Below, one piece after another: positions 37,744 through 46,407 of a stretch of 64,000 nt of DNA. The translations under genes were made by a program, and so were the position numbers. The stretch is from CAYSCZ01 sp964429655. GTDB taxonomy: Bacteria; Bacteroidota; Bacteroidia; Cytophagales; Cyclobacteriaceae. Location of the stretch: positions 24,483-88,482 of the forward strand of contig CAYSCZ010000006.1 in the NCBI GenBank assembly GCA_964429655.1, written 5' to 3'. The notes beneath the pieces were generated by a model. It was given only the letters and a program-made list of their open reading frames with translations. It made no database searches and had not been told where the DNA came from. Every line of letters starts with the position of its first letter. Within the stretch, counting starts at the first letter, position 1.

Positions 37744-37817
37744 TGGAGCTGATGGGAATCGAACCCACGACCTCTTGACTGCCAGTCAAGCACTCTAGCC
37801 ATCTGAGCTACAGCCCC
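37744..37817 (-). tRNA. tRNA-Ala, anticodon GGC
   Basis: Read on the minus strand, 74 bases fold as a cloverleaf: acceptor GGGGCTG paired with CAGCTCC, D arm GCTCAGATGGCTAGAGT, anticodon stem CTTGA/TCAAG with loop CTGGCAG (anticodon GGC), T arm with GGTTCGATTCC, and discriminator A. The acceptor has the G3-U70 wobble pair, the main identity element for alanine. CCA is not encoded. It reads GCC (and GCU) codons. Confidence 0.95.
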
Positions 37818-37844
37818 ATAGCCCGCAAATATAATTGAATGATA

Positions 37845-38324
37845 CTAAAATATTCTCCTGGCTTTTTTAAATCCCTTTAAATAATAATCAGTCATAAGGT
37901 TTGATTCTACAACACCCCTTGATGATGAGGAATGAATAAAGTAGATCTCATCCTTTGAAACAACCGTGGTTACCATACCCGAATGGTTCCATTTATTGCC
38001 TTTATCTTTAAACTTAAAAAAGACTAAATCCCCCCTTTTAAGACTATTTATGGATACTTTTTTCCCAATTTTACTTTGCTCATTAGATGTTCTTGGCAGG
38101 CGGAAGCCAATTTCTTTGTAACTGTTTTGTATCAAGGCGGAGCAATCAATTCCCCGCTTATCCACCCCACCATACCGGTAAGGGGTTCCGACATATGTTT
38201 TTGCTGATCTTATTAAAACGTCAGCCCTGGAAGCTCTTCTGGCTGCTTTCTTAGAGGTAGCACAGCTTCCAAGGCTGATTATTACTACTATCAGTAACCA
38301 GGAAGTGATATAACCCATCCTCAT
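37845..38324 (-). CDS. NlpC/P60 family cell-wall endopeptidase, lipoprotein
   Basis: A 159-residue exported cysteine peptidase, probably cleaving peptide cross-links in peptidoglycan. The signal peptide ends in the lipobox LGSC (C21), so it should be lipid-anchored. The NlpC/P60 domain (about 35-158) has the catalytic cysteine C61 in KRGIDCSALIQNSY, the first histidine H114 in WNHSGMV and the second H131 in YFIHSSSSRGV, the complete triad. ATG 38324 is chosen; an upstream TTG would add three residues and a downstream ATG would remove two, with no effect on the lipobox. It stands alone between tRNA-Ala and dps. Confidence 0.9.
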   Translation of the reverse strand: MRMGYITSWLLIVVIISLGSCATSKKAARRASRADVLIRSAKTYVGTPYRYGGVDKRGIDCSALIQNSYKEIGFRLPRTSNEQSKIGKKVSINSLKRGDLVFFKFKDKGNKWNHSGMVTTVVSKDEIYFIHSSSSRGVVESNLMTDYYLKGFKKARRIF

Positions 38325-38389
38325 AATCAACAATTAATTTAATCGAAATTAAAGAGATGTAATCAAAAACAAGACCAAAAGGAGATCAA

Positions 38390-38430
38390 TAAAAGACCTG
38401 GGACAGGTATTCAATAAACCAGTCCCAGGT
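38390..38430 (-). terminator. Rho-independent terminator after dps
   Basis: A perfect 9-bp inverted repeat ACCTGGGAC/GTCCCAGGT (38396-38404 and 38422-38430) continues after an A-A mismatch with GGT/ACC. On the minus strand it is followed by CTTTTATT. It lies 27 bases past the dps stop codon. Confidence 0.75.
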
Positions 38431-38456
38431 AAAATTATTATCAGAATGATTAAATT

Positions 38457-38888
38457 CTACTTCAGCCAGGATTTAAACATCCATAATGTTTTTTCCTGCT
38501 CATCGATAAAATCAGACATGAGGTCTTCGGACCCGTCATCAGAGATATCAGCCGCCTGCTTTTTAATTTCCTTTTGTTCCTTAATAACATGCTCTAGTGT
38601 TTCCACAATGTTTTTTACGGATTCTTCGGCCTCCGAAACATTTTTTTTAGGCTGTAAATGTGTATTGTTCATATAATCATCGAAGGCATGTAGAGGCACA
38701 CCACCAATGCTTAAAATTCTTTCGGCAATTTGATCTATCTTGTCAGCCACATCAATGTATTGCTCCTCAAATTTTTCGTGCAGCTGAAAAAAATGCTTGC
38801 CCTGAATGTTCCAATGAAATCCTCTTAGGTTCTGATAGTAGATTTGATAGTCAGAAAGTAGGTGATTAAGATTTTCAACTAAGCTCAT
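38457..38888 (-). CDS. dps: Dps/ferritin-like DNA-protection protein
   Basis: A 143-residue Dps-family ferritin that oxidises and stores iron, protecting the cell from peroxide. The ferroxidase ligands are in place with the E. coli spacing: H25 (RGFHWN), H37, E41, D52 and E56 in the block HEKFEEQYIDVADKIDQIAER. The four-helix length fits a Dps dodecamer. The N-terminus is short and lacks the lysine-rich DNA-binding tail of E. coli Dps. It is a single gene with its own terminator, 51 bases downstream of the methyltransferase gene on the same strand. No obvious PerR/OxyR box was recognised. Confidence 0.92.
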   Translation of the reverse strand: MSLVENLNHLLSDYQIYYQNLRGFHWNIQGKHFFQLHEKFEEQYIDVADKIDQIAERILSIGGVPLHAFDDYMNNTHLQPKKNVSEAEESVKNIVETLEHVIKEQKEIKKQAADISDDGSEDLMSDFIDEQEKTLWMFKSWLK

Positions 38889-38939
38889 AATTAATATTAT
38901 TTTCTAATTAGGAATTATTATCATTTAGTGATACGTAAA

Positions 38940-39713
38940 TTATTTCATAGCGATACAGAAAAGATCAAGATTTTGCTCGTCTTGTTTCTTTAAGGAATAG
39001 TCATCCAATGAAATATCCATGACCAGGTCATCATTATTTTTGTGGAGGTTATTTCTGTTAAACCTGTTTAATAAATCATAAGGCAACCTCAATAAAACAC
39101 CTGGCAGCCTATATTGCAGATTGAATATATCCCAACGGGTTATTTTCCTAACTGACTCCCGGTTTCTTTCGTGGTAATCCATAACTTTCTCATTTCCTGC
39201 AATCCCCATCATTTCCACTGATTTAAATATTGTGCTGACCAGATCAGATAAACCGTTTGCTGTATATTCCCTTACATGCCATGGATTTCTGGTAAGAGAC
39301 ATTTTTTTGTTAGGGGTTGTAATGATGGCTTTTCCACCTGGCTTTAATACCCTAAAAATTTCTTTAAGAAACTGTTTGTCGTCCTTTATGTGTTCAATCA
39401 CGTGGAAGGTGACCACACAGTCAAATGTTTCGTCTTTTAATCCTTCAAAGGGAGGGAACACCATGGTTTTAAAAGTGATATTTTCATACTTATCAGCTAA
39501 CCCATCTATTACAGATTTAATTTTATCTGTTGCAGTGTAGCTTTTAGTCAAGTTTGATAAGATCTCTATTCCCCGGCCTTCACCACATCCCAACTCTAAC
39601 ACATCGCCTTCGATATAAGGTATTGCTGCGTAATAACCCTTTAACAACCTTTTGTGAACAGGATTATCGGAAGCCAGTTTATCCGATGCAATTTCTGAAG
39701 TGTAAACTCCCAT
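38940..39713 (-). CDS. Class I SAM-dependent methyltransferase
   Basis: A 257-residue cytosolic methyltransferase of the Methyltransf_11 type. Motif I is VLELGCGEGRG (38-48), the acidic ribose-binding position is in TATDKI (about 59-64), and motif IV/post-II is FDCVVTFHVIEHIKDD (about 103-118) followed by LKEIFRVLKPGGKAIITTPN. The pattern resembles methyltransferases acting on small molecules, lipids or surface sugars. The substrate is unknown. It is divergent from the GWxTD gene with a 61-bp gap to the preferred start there. Confidence 0.85.
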   Translation of the reverse strand: MGVYTSEIASDKLASDNPVHKRLLKGYYAAIPYIEGDVLELGCGEGRGIEILSNLTKSYTATDKIKSVIDGLADKYENITFKTMVFPPFEGLKDETFDCVVTFHVIEHIKDDKQFLKEIFRVLKPGGKAIITTPNKKMSLTRNPWHVREYTANGLSDLVSTIFKSVEMMGIAGNEKVMDYHERNRESVRKITRWDIFNLQYRLPGVLLRLPYDLLNRFNRNNLHKNNDDLVMDISLDDYSLKKQDEQNLDLFCIAMK

Positions 39714-39774
39714 AAACTTTATTCGTCAATTTTATTTGAAAAACCACAAATTTAAAGCTATTAAAGTTGGTTAT

Positions 39775-40989
39775 ATGTTTTTAATCCAAAAATTACGCTG
39801 TAAGGTGAAAGGTAAGTTGCTCACTATTTTGGCATTAGTGTCTTCAATTTGTGCTTTTTCGGTTGATATTACAAACGTCAATATGGTCCATAAGTACAAT
39901 GATCTTTCGGAGGTTAGTCTTGACTATACCATCACTCAACTTGATAACGAACTAGATGTGTACCTAACTTTTGAATTTTCGCTGTCGAGGAAGAACTTTT
40001 TAATCACTTATGGAACGCAACCAAATTACAGGTCTGAAAATGCACTAACCGATAGTATTCAATTAAATCAGGAGGAAAGCGACTTATACCAAATACACCG
40101 ACAAATATCCTATGATAAGCAATTGGTTGATTCATTACTCGTAATAAAAGTTAAATCCATTAGATCGGGAGCGGATTTCTATTTTGATATTCCGCTGCTT
40201 TCAAATTTATTCTTCGGTCATTCAGATATATTGATAAAAAGCAAGTGGGACTCATCCGTGCTTCATAAGCAGTATCTAAAACCTAATGATTCAGCATATT
40301 TTCACATAAGTACCCAAGATTCTGTCTCTGTTTATTATTATTCTACTGATTTTCCACCTGCCTTGCCACCCATGGCACTGGAGTCTAATAATTCCGGTGA
40401 TCAAATGATAATCGATGATGTTTTTACCAATAATTCAGGGGAAAGGATAATTCTTAAAGAAGGGCTTTATTTTGCACAGACAGATACCTTAAGTAATGAA
40501 GGCATCGGATTTTTATACCAGAATAATTACTATCCAAAATTGGTTAATATCAATAAAATCTACGAACCGGTCAGGTACCTTTCTACCGGGGAAGAATGGT
40601 TAAGGTTTGAGCAATCGACGGATTATAAAGAAACTTTTGATAGATTCTGGCTGAATATGGTCCGATCAAAGCAACAGGCCAAGTTTACCATTAAAAAATT
40701 TTATGACCGGGTTGAACGGGCCAATTTATTTTTCACATCACATAAGCAAGGATGGAAAACAGACAGAGGAATGATATATATAATATTTGGTCGTCCGGAT
40801 AGTGTAATTAAAACCGGGGCATTTGAAAAATGGGTTTATAATAATTTAATGTCTTCCGGGATGGATGGATTTACATTTTATAAGACTAAAAATCTATTCT
40901 CCAATGAAAGCTATGTTTTAGATCGGTCCGAAAATTATAGAAGGCTTTGGCTTAAAACACTTGAACTTTGGAGAACAGGAAAAATATAA
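39775..40989 (+). CDS. GWxTD domain protein
   Basis: A 404-residue exported protein. The C-terminal third has the GWxTD domain, a roughly 30-residue motif restricted mostly to Bacteroidota and some related phyla: GWKTDRGMIYIIFGRPD (near residue 325) followed by EKWVYNN. The hydrophobic segment KLLTILALVSSICAFS (about 16-31) acts as signal peptide. The frame is open back to a TTG at 39736 (13 residues longer), but ATG 39775 gives a better signal peptide. Domain function is unknown. The reading frame overlaps the RNA methyltransferase gene by 22 bases, so translation may be coupled. Confidence 0.8.
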   Translation: MFLIQKLRCKVKGKLLTILALVSSICAFSVDITNVNMVHKYNDLSEVSLDYTITQLDNELDVYLTFEFSLSRKNFLITYGTQPNYRSENALTDSIQLNQEESDLYQIHRQISYDKQLVDSLLVIKVKSIRSGADFYFDIPLLSNLFFGHSDILIKSKWDSSVLHKQYLKPNDSAYFHISTQDSVSVYYYSTDFPPALPPMALESNNSGDQMIIDDVFTNNSGERIILKEGLYFAQTDTLSNEGIGFLYQNNYYPKLVNINKIYEPVRYLSTGEEWLRFEQSTDYKETFDRFWLNMVRSKQQAKFTIKKFYDRVERANLFFTSHKQGWKTDRGMIYIIFGRPDSVIKTGAFEKWVYNNLMSSGMDGFTFYKTKNLFSNESYVLDRSENYRRLWLKTLELWRTGKI

Positions 40990-41732
40990 GTACTAAAAAA
41001 CTAGATGTTTACGGTACACGGGCCATTATTGAATCCATTAAAGCCGGTAAATCAATAGAAAAAGTTTTTATTCAGAAGGGTATGAGATCAGAGCTCTCTG
41101 ATCAACTTTTTAAATTGATAAAGGATAACGATATATCTTTCAGTGTTGTCCCATTTGAAAAGCTGAATAAAATCACCAGGAAAAATCATCAGGGGGCAAT
41201 TGCTATTCTGTCGCCTGTTTATTATGCTGATCTGTATAATGTGATTAGTGACTGTTATGATAAAGGCAATGTTCCATTTATTTTATTGTTAGACCGTGTT
41301 ACTGATGTGAGGAATTTTGGATCCATAGTAAGAACCTCGGAATGTGCCGGTGTAAATGCTATCGTGATTCCTAAAAATGGTGCCGCCCAGATAAACCAGG
41401 ACTCCATCAAGACATCGGCAGGTGCTATTAATTACATCCCTGTCTGTAAGGAAAATAATCTGGTGAGTACCATTCAATATTTGAAAGATTCAGGGCTTCA
41501 AATAATAGGAGCCAGTGAAAAATCAAATGACTACGTCTATGATGTAGACCTTACAACGCCAACTTGTATTGTGATGGGGTCAGAAGAGGATGGAATTAGT
41601 CCCAGCATACTAAAAAACTGCGATTACATAGTTAAGCTTCCCATTGCCGGAAATATAGAATCTTTAAATGTCGCAGTTGCCACAGGTATTATTACCTATG
41701 AAGTAATAAGACAGCGTGGATTGTCTAAATAA
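40968..41732 (+). CDS. rlmB: 23S rRNA 2'-O-ribose methyltransferase, RlmB type (SpoU/TrmH family)
   Basis: A 254-residue SPOUT methyltransferase. The N-terminal substrate-binding domain starts at LDVYGTRAIIESIKAG (about 12-28). The SpoU motifs are intact: LDRVTDVRNFGSIVRTSECAG (about 107-127), TCIVMGSEEDGIS (about 195-207) and LPIAGNIESLNVAVATGI (about 221-238). RlmB methylates G2251 in the 23S P loop; the short N-terminal domain suits RlmB rather than TrmH, but a tRNA target is not excluded. The start is TTG, overlapping the GWxTD gene by 22 bases; the next ATG is within the conserved domain. The gene converges on the guanylyltransferase gene, with 8 bases of overlap. Confidence 0.88.
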   Translation: MENRKNISTKKLDVYGTRAIIESIKAGKSIEKVFIQKGMRSELSDQLFKLIKDNDISFSVVPFEKLNKITRKNHQGAIAILSPVYYADLYNVISDCYDKGNVPFILLLDRVTDVRNFGSIVRTSECAGVNAIVIPKNGAAQINQDSIKTSAGAINYIPVCKENNLVSTIQYLKDSGLQIIGASEKSNDYVYDVDLTTPTCIVMGSEEDGISPSILKNCDYIVKLPIAGNIESLNVAVATGIITYEVIRQRGLSK

Positions 41733-42798
41733 GTTTATCGCCTTTTTGCTCTTTGATATCTGATACAAAACCTCTGAATTTTGCTTCATGGTCTTTTTTA
41801 CATATAACTAATATATCATTAAAGTCAGCGATTAAATATCCTTCTAAATCCTGAGCCAATAAATGTTTGTTTTCAGATAGTTTTATGAAGTTATTTTTGC
41901 AATTATAAAGGAGAACATCCCCTTGAATAACGTTATCATTTTCGTCCTTATCCAGCAATTCGTGTAGCGACCCCCAGGATCCGAGGTCTGACCAACCAAA
42001 ATCTCCCTGTACGACATACACATTATCCGCTTTTTCCATTATGGCATAATCAATTGATATACTTCTACAATGGGCATACACATTATTGATAAAATCGATT
42101 TCTTTTTCAGTGTAGTATGAATCTTTTCCAGCAGCAAATAAATCTGAAGAGTCGGGTAAGTACTTGTTAAAGGCTTTGATGATATTTTCAATCTTCCATA
42201 TAAATATCCCTGAGTTCCAAACAAAATCACCGGATTCAAGGAATTTTTCAGCCAATGACAACTCCGGTTTTTCTGTAAAAGTTTTAACTTTTTTTATTTC
42301 ATCTACCTCATCGTAATGTTGAATGTAACCATAACCGGTCTCAGGTCTTGATGGTTTTATCCCAATTGTTATCAATCTATCATTGACCCTTGCGCCCTCA
42401 ATCGCAGTTCTTATGGCATGATAAAACATTTTTTCATCAAAAATAGCATGGTCAGCAGGTGTTATTACCTGTATGGCTTCCGGATTTTTGGTTGATAATT
42501 TATATGTTGCATAAGCTATACAAGGCGCAGTATTTTTTTTTGAGGGTTCAGCCAGAATCTGATCATTTGATAGTTCAGGTAATTGCTTTTTAACAAGATG
42601 CACATATTGTTGATTGGTCACAACATAAATCTTATCTTCGCTAACCAATTTTAAAAACCTTTCAAAGGTCATTCTAATTAAGGTTTTACCGGTGCCCAGC
42701 ACATCAAGAAACTGTTTCGGTTTTGAATTTCGACTGTATGGCCAGAACCTGCTACCGGTTCCGCCTGCCATAATAATTATAAAGGTTGAAGGATTCAT
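41725..42798 (-). CDS. manC: Mannose-1-phosphate guanylyltransferase
   Basis: A 357-residue nucleotidyltransferase that forms GDP-mannose from GTP and mannose-1-phosphate for glycan synthesis. The pyrophosphorylase signature AGGTGSRFWPYSRNSKPKQF (11-30) is exact. Further motifs are LAEPSKKNTAPCIAYA (about 81-96), TPADHAIFD, GYGYIQ, FTEKPELSLAEKFLESGDFVWNSGIFIW with the WNSG substrate loop, and GDFGWSDLGSWGSL (about 266-279). The C-terminal isomerase domain of fused ManC/AlgA enzymes is missing. It converges with rlmB, the two stop regions overlapping by eight bases, and is divergent from recQ. Confidence 0.92.
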   Translation of the reverse strand: MNPSTFIIIMAGGTGSRFWPYSRNSKPKQFLDVLGTGKTLIRMTFERFLKLVSEDKIYVVTNQQYVHLVKKQLPELSNDQILAEPSKKNTAPCIAYATYKLSTKNPEAIQVITPADHAIFDEKMFYHAIRTAIEGARVNDRLITIGIKPSRPETGYGYIQHYDEVDEIKKVKTFTEKPELSLAEKFLESGDFVWNSGIFIWKIENIIKAFNKYLPDSSDLFAAGKDSYYTEKEIDFINNVYAHCRSISIDYAIMEKADNVYVVQGDFGWSDLGSWGSLHELLDKDENDNVIQGDVLLYNCKNNFIKLSENKHLLAQDLEGYLIADFNDILVICKKDHEAKFRGFVSDIKEQKGDKLI

Positions 42799-42923
42799 GG
42801 CACGATTGGTTTCAATGCTTATTTATTTAAATATAATGGTAAATCAACACTTAAAAGTTTAATTAATTGAGTTTCCAATTCAAAAATTTTGTATTTTCAT
42901 AATTACGAATTTTCAAATCGAAG

Positions 42924-45113
42924 ATGATAGAAGCAAAAGAGGAGTTATTAAAATCCAAATTAAAGGAGATATTCGGATATACTTATTTTAGGGGCAACCA
43001 AGAGGCCATCATAAATAATGTTTTGAATGGCAAGAATACTTTCGTAATCATGCCCACAGGTGCTGGAAAGTCACTCTGTTATCAACTTCCGGCATTGTTA
43101 ATGGAAGGTACAGCAATTGTGATTTCCCCTTTAATTGCTTTAATGAAAAACCAGGTAGATCAGATGAATTCCTTTGGTGTGAATGCAAGGTTCATGAATT
43201 CAACTTTATCAAAATCTGAAATCAATCATGTTAAAAAAGAAACAGTAAAAGGTAACATCAAGCTTCTTTATGTAGCACCTGAGTCACTTTCCAAAGTGGA
43301 AAATGTAAATTTCCTGAAGCAGGCCAACATTTCTTTTGTCGCTATTGACGAGGCACACTGTATCTCCGAGTGGGGCCATGATTTCCGACCTGAATACCGC
43401 AAAATAAAATCTATAGTTACTGAAATAGGCGATGTGCCTTTAATAGCCCTTACTGCAACTGCTACTCCGAAGGTACAAATGGATATTCGGAGAAACCTCC
43501 GTATGGAGAATGCTGAGGTTTTTAAGTCCTCATTTAACAGGACGAACTTATATTATGAAGTCAGGCCTAAAGTTAATGCCAAGAAGCAGCTGATTAAATT
43601 TATAAAGGATAATCAGCGTAAGTCAGGAATTGTCTATTGTTTGTCCAGGAAGAAAGTTGAAGAAATAGCACAGTTTCTTCAGGTTAATAACATAAAAGCA
43701 GCACCCTACCATGCGGGAATGGATGGAAGTACGCGCATTAAAAATCAAGATGATTTTTTGAATGAAGAAGTAGATGTAATTGTAGCGACGATTGCCTTCG
43801 GTATGGGCATTGATAAACCTGATGTACGATTTGTTGTACACTATGATACCCCAAAATCACTTGAAGGATATTATCAGGAAACAGGGCGGTCCGGAAGGGA
43901 TGGCCTGGAAGGGATATGTATTCTCTTTTATTCTTATAATGACATACTTAAGCTCGAAAAATTCAATAAAGACAAGTCGGTTACTGAACGTGAGAATGCC
44001 AGGATTTTGTTGGAGGAGATGGCTTCTTATGCAGAATCTTCTGTGTGTAGGAGAAAGCAGTTGCTTCATTATTTTGGGGAAGCCTATGACTTAGCCCTGT
44101 GTATAGAATCCGGGAAATGTGATAATTGTACCTATACAAGGGAGAAATATGAGGGCCAGGACTATATTAGCACAGTCCTGAAAACTGTTGAACTGACCGG
44201 TGAGCGATTTGACTTAACACACTTAGTCAAAATTATACGTGGTAGCAAAGACCAGTACGTCTTGAGTTATGATCATAACAAATTAGAGGTTTACGGAAAA
44301 GGTAGTAACGAGGAAGATAATTTCTGGCGGTCAGTCATCAGACAAACCATGTTAAATGAATTTTTGAAGAAAGATATAGAAAACATTGGCGTCCTAAGAC
44401 TAACCGATAATGGTAAACACTTCATCAAGAGCCCTTACCCGGTAGAATTTATAAAAGATCTGGATTTTGAAATTAATGGAGAAGAGGAAGGCACAGAAAG
44501 CTTTGGACAAGCTCCAAAAGGACACGATCAGGTACTATTCGATTTACTGAAGTCACTGCGCAAGAAAGTTGCTAAGCAAAAAGATTTACCACCTTATGTA
44601 ATATTTCAGGATCCGTCACTCGAGGAGATGGCCACCATTTATCCAACCACAAATGACGAATTAATCAAAATAAATGGCATAGGGGAAACGAAAGCTATCA
44701 AATTTGGAAAGCCATTTTTAGACCTTATCGCCAGATATGTAGATGAAAATGATATTCTTAAAGCGTCGGACGTTTTGGTCAAATCCAGTGGTGCGCGATC
44801 AAAAAATAAAATATTTATTATTCAACAAGTAGACAAGAAAATAGACCTTGATGAAATATCCGAAGCTAAAAATCTTAAATTTGAAGAATTGTTGGATGAG
44901 ATTGAGAATATTTGCTTTGGAGGAACTAAACTAAACATAGATTATTATATCGACCAAATACTCGATGAAGAGAAACAGGACGATATATATGATTACTTTT
45001 TATCCACTGATTCTGATGATTTGAATTTGGCAATGGAAGAACTTGGTGATGACTATTCTGAGGAAGAAGTACGGCTAATGAGAATAAAATTTATGTCTGA
45101 GTACGCTCACTAA
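42924..45113 (+). CDS. recQ: ATP-dependent DNA helicase RecQ
   Basis: The 729-residue RecQ unwinds DNA 3'-5' in recombination and fork repair. Motif I is MPTGAGKS (43-50), motif II the DEAH box at 142-145, and motif VI QETGRSGRDG (near 325). The RecQ zinc region includes CRRKQLLHYFGE and CIESGKCDNC, followed by the winged-helix RQC domain. The HRDC domain starts near GHDQVLFDLLKSLRKKVAKQ (about 530) and contains IKINGIGETKAIKFG. The 120 or so residues beyond HRDC form an extra acidic C-terminal helical tail common in Bacteroidota RecQ. purD follows after three bases. Confidence 0.95.
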   Translation: MIEAKEELLKSKLKEIFGYTYFRGNQEAIINNVLNGKNTFVIMPTGAGKSLCYQLPALLMEGTAIVISPLIALMKNQVDQMNSFGVNARFMNSTLSKSEINHVKKETVKGNIKLLYVAPESLSKVENVNFLKQANISFVAIDEAHCISEWGHDFRPEYRKIKSIVTEIGDVPLIALTATATPKVQMDIRRNLRMENAEVFKSSFNRTNLYYEVRPKVNAKKQLIKFIKDNQRKSGIVYCLSRKKVEEIAQFLQVNNIKAAPYHAGMDGSTRIKNQDDFLNEEVDVIVATIAFGMGIDKPDVRFVVHYDTPKSLEGYYQETGRSGRDGLEGICILFYSYNDILKLEKFNKDKSVTERENARILLEEMASYAESSVCRRKQLLHYFGEAYDLALCIESGKCDNCTYTREKYEGQDYISTVLKTVELTGERFDLTHLVKIIRGSKDQYVLSYDHNKLEVYGKGSNEEDNFWRSVIRQTMLNEFLKKDIENIGVLRLTDNGKHFIKSPYPVEFIKDLDFEINGEEEGTESFGQAPKGHDQVLFDLLKSLRKKVAKQKDLPPYVIFQDPSLEEMATIYPTTNDELIKINGIGETKAIKFGKPFLDLIARYVDENDILKASDVLVKSSGARSKNKIFIIQQVDKKIDLDEISEAKNLKFEELLDEIENICFGGTKLNIDYYIDQILDEEKQDDIYDYFLSTDSDDLNLAMEELGDDYSEEEVRLMRIKFMSEYAH

Positions 45114-45116
45114 ATT

Positions 45117-46406
45117 ATGGCTAATGTATTAATACTCGGTAGTGGCGGTAGGGAACACACCCTAGCCTGGAGCATAGCAAAAAGCCCCATTTGTGATGCC
45201 CTTTATGTTGCTCCCGGAAACGGAGGCACACAAAGTTTTGCCACCAATGTATTAATTCCGATCAGTGAATTTGAAAAAGTGAAGTGGTTCATCGAGGACC
45301 ATAAGATTGATTTACTGGTCGTCGGGCCGGAAGAGCCGCTGGTAAATGGTATCAGAGACTACTTATTGAGTGATGGTAATCTAAAAAACCTAATGATTAT
45401 TGGGCCGGGGAAGGACGGTGCCAAGATAGAAGGTAGTAAAGAGTATGCCAAGCACTTCATGCAAAAATATAATATACCAACTGCTGCTTTCAGATCAATA
45501 ACTTCTACAGCTATTGATGAAGGCAGGAGATTTTTGAAAAATATTGATCCACCATATGTTTTAAAAGCAGATGGACTTGCTGCGGGTAAAGGTGTTGTCA
45601 TTCTGGATGATTTGAATGATGCTTTGACTATGCTCGATGATATGGTCTTACAGCAAAAGTTTGGGAAAGCCAGTGAAAAGGTGGTTTTGGAAGAGTTTTT
45701 ATCAGGTATAGAACTTTCCGTATTTATCCTCACTGATGGTAAATCATACAAAATACTACCGGAAGCGAAAGACTATAAGCGAATAGGTGAAAATAATACA
45801 GGATTAAATACCGGCGGAATGGGGGCTGTATCCCCTGTACCTTTTAGCGAAGCGTTTTATAATAAAGTAGAAAATAAAATTATTAACCCCACCCTTCAGG
45901 GCCTTAGGAGTGAGCATATTCAATATGTTGGCTTTATTTTCTTTGGACTCATAAATGTAAATGATGAGCCTTACGTTATTGAATATAATGCCCGGTTGGG
46001 AGATCCTGAAACTCAAGTTATTCTGCCAAGGATACAATCTGATTTTCTCAGTTTATTGATGGACTGTGCGAACGGAAAATTAAGCGAGGCATCAATGTCT
46101 GCCGATCAAAGGTGTGCTTCTACTATTGTGATGGCATCGGAGGGATATCCCGGATCTTACAAAAAGGGAATGCATATTAAAACTGCCTTTGAAGAAAATG
46201 ATCACCAAATACTTTTCCATGCAGGAACCAGGAGACAAAATGGTTTTCTTCTAACAAACGGCGGAAGAGTATTGGCAGCAACCGGATTAGGCATTAATAT
46301 GGAAAATGCATTAAACAATTCATATGCCCTGGCAGATCATGTTGAGTGGCAGGGAAAATATCTCAGAAGGGATATCGGGAAGGATATATTAAAAATGAAT
46401 TATTAA
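45117..46406 (+). CDS. purD: Phosphoribosylamine-glycine ligase
   Basis: The 429-residue PurD catalyses the ATP-dependent joining of glycine to phosphoribosylamine in purine synthesis. The N-terminal nucleotide motif is VLILGSGGREHTLAW (4-18), followed by DLLVVGPEEPLVNG (about 64-77). The ATP-grasp part has PPYVLKADGLAAGKGVVI (about 146-163) and EYNARLGDPETQVILPR (about 290-306). Full length. The gene starts three bases after recQ and ends one base before ricT, so it is part of a recQ-purD-ricT-gldH run. Confidence 0.96.
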   Translation: MANVLILGSGGREHTLAWSIAKSPICDALYVAPGNGGTQSFATNVLIPISEFEKVKWFIEDHKIDLLVVGPEEPLVNGIRDYLLSDGNLKNLMIIGPGKDGAKIEGSKEYAKHFMQKYNIPTAAFRSITSTAIDEGRRFLKNIDPPYVLKADGLAAGKGVVILDDLNDALTMLDDMVLQQKFGKASEKVVLEEFLSGIELSVFILTDGKSYKILPEAKDYKRIGENNTGLNTGGMGAVSPVPFSEAFYNKVENKIINPTLQGLRSEHIQYVGFIFFGLINVNDEPYVIEYNARLGDPETQVILPRIQSDFLSLLMDCANGKLSEASMSADQRCASTIVMASEGYPGSYKKGMHIKTAFEENDHQILFHAGTRRQNGFLLTNGGRVLAATGLGINMENALNNSYALADHVEWQGKYLRRDIGKDILKMNY

Positions 46407-46407
46407 A

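Noticed and set aside
37559..37789. Minus-strand open frame beginning inside the tRNA-Ala region, with a VVGSIPISST-like peptide
   Set aside because: This peptide is the usual translation of a tRNA gene; the rest has no family resemblance.
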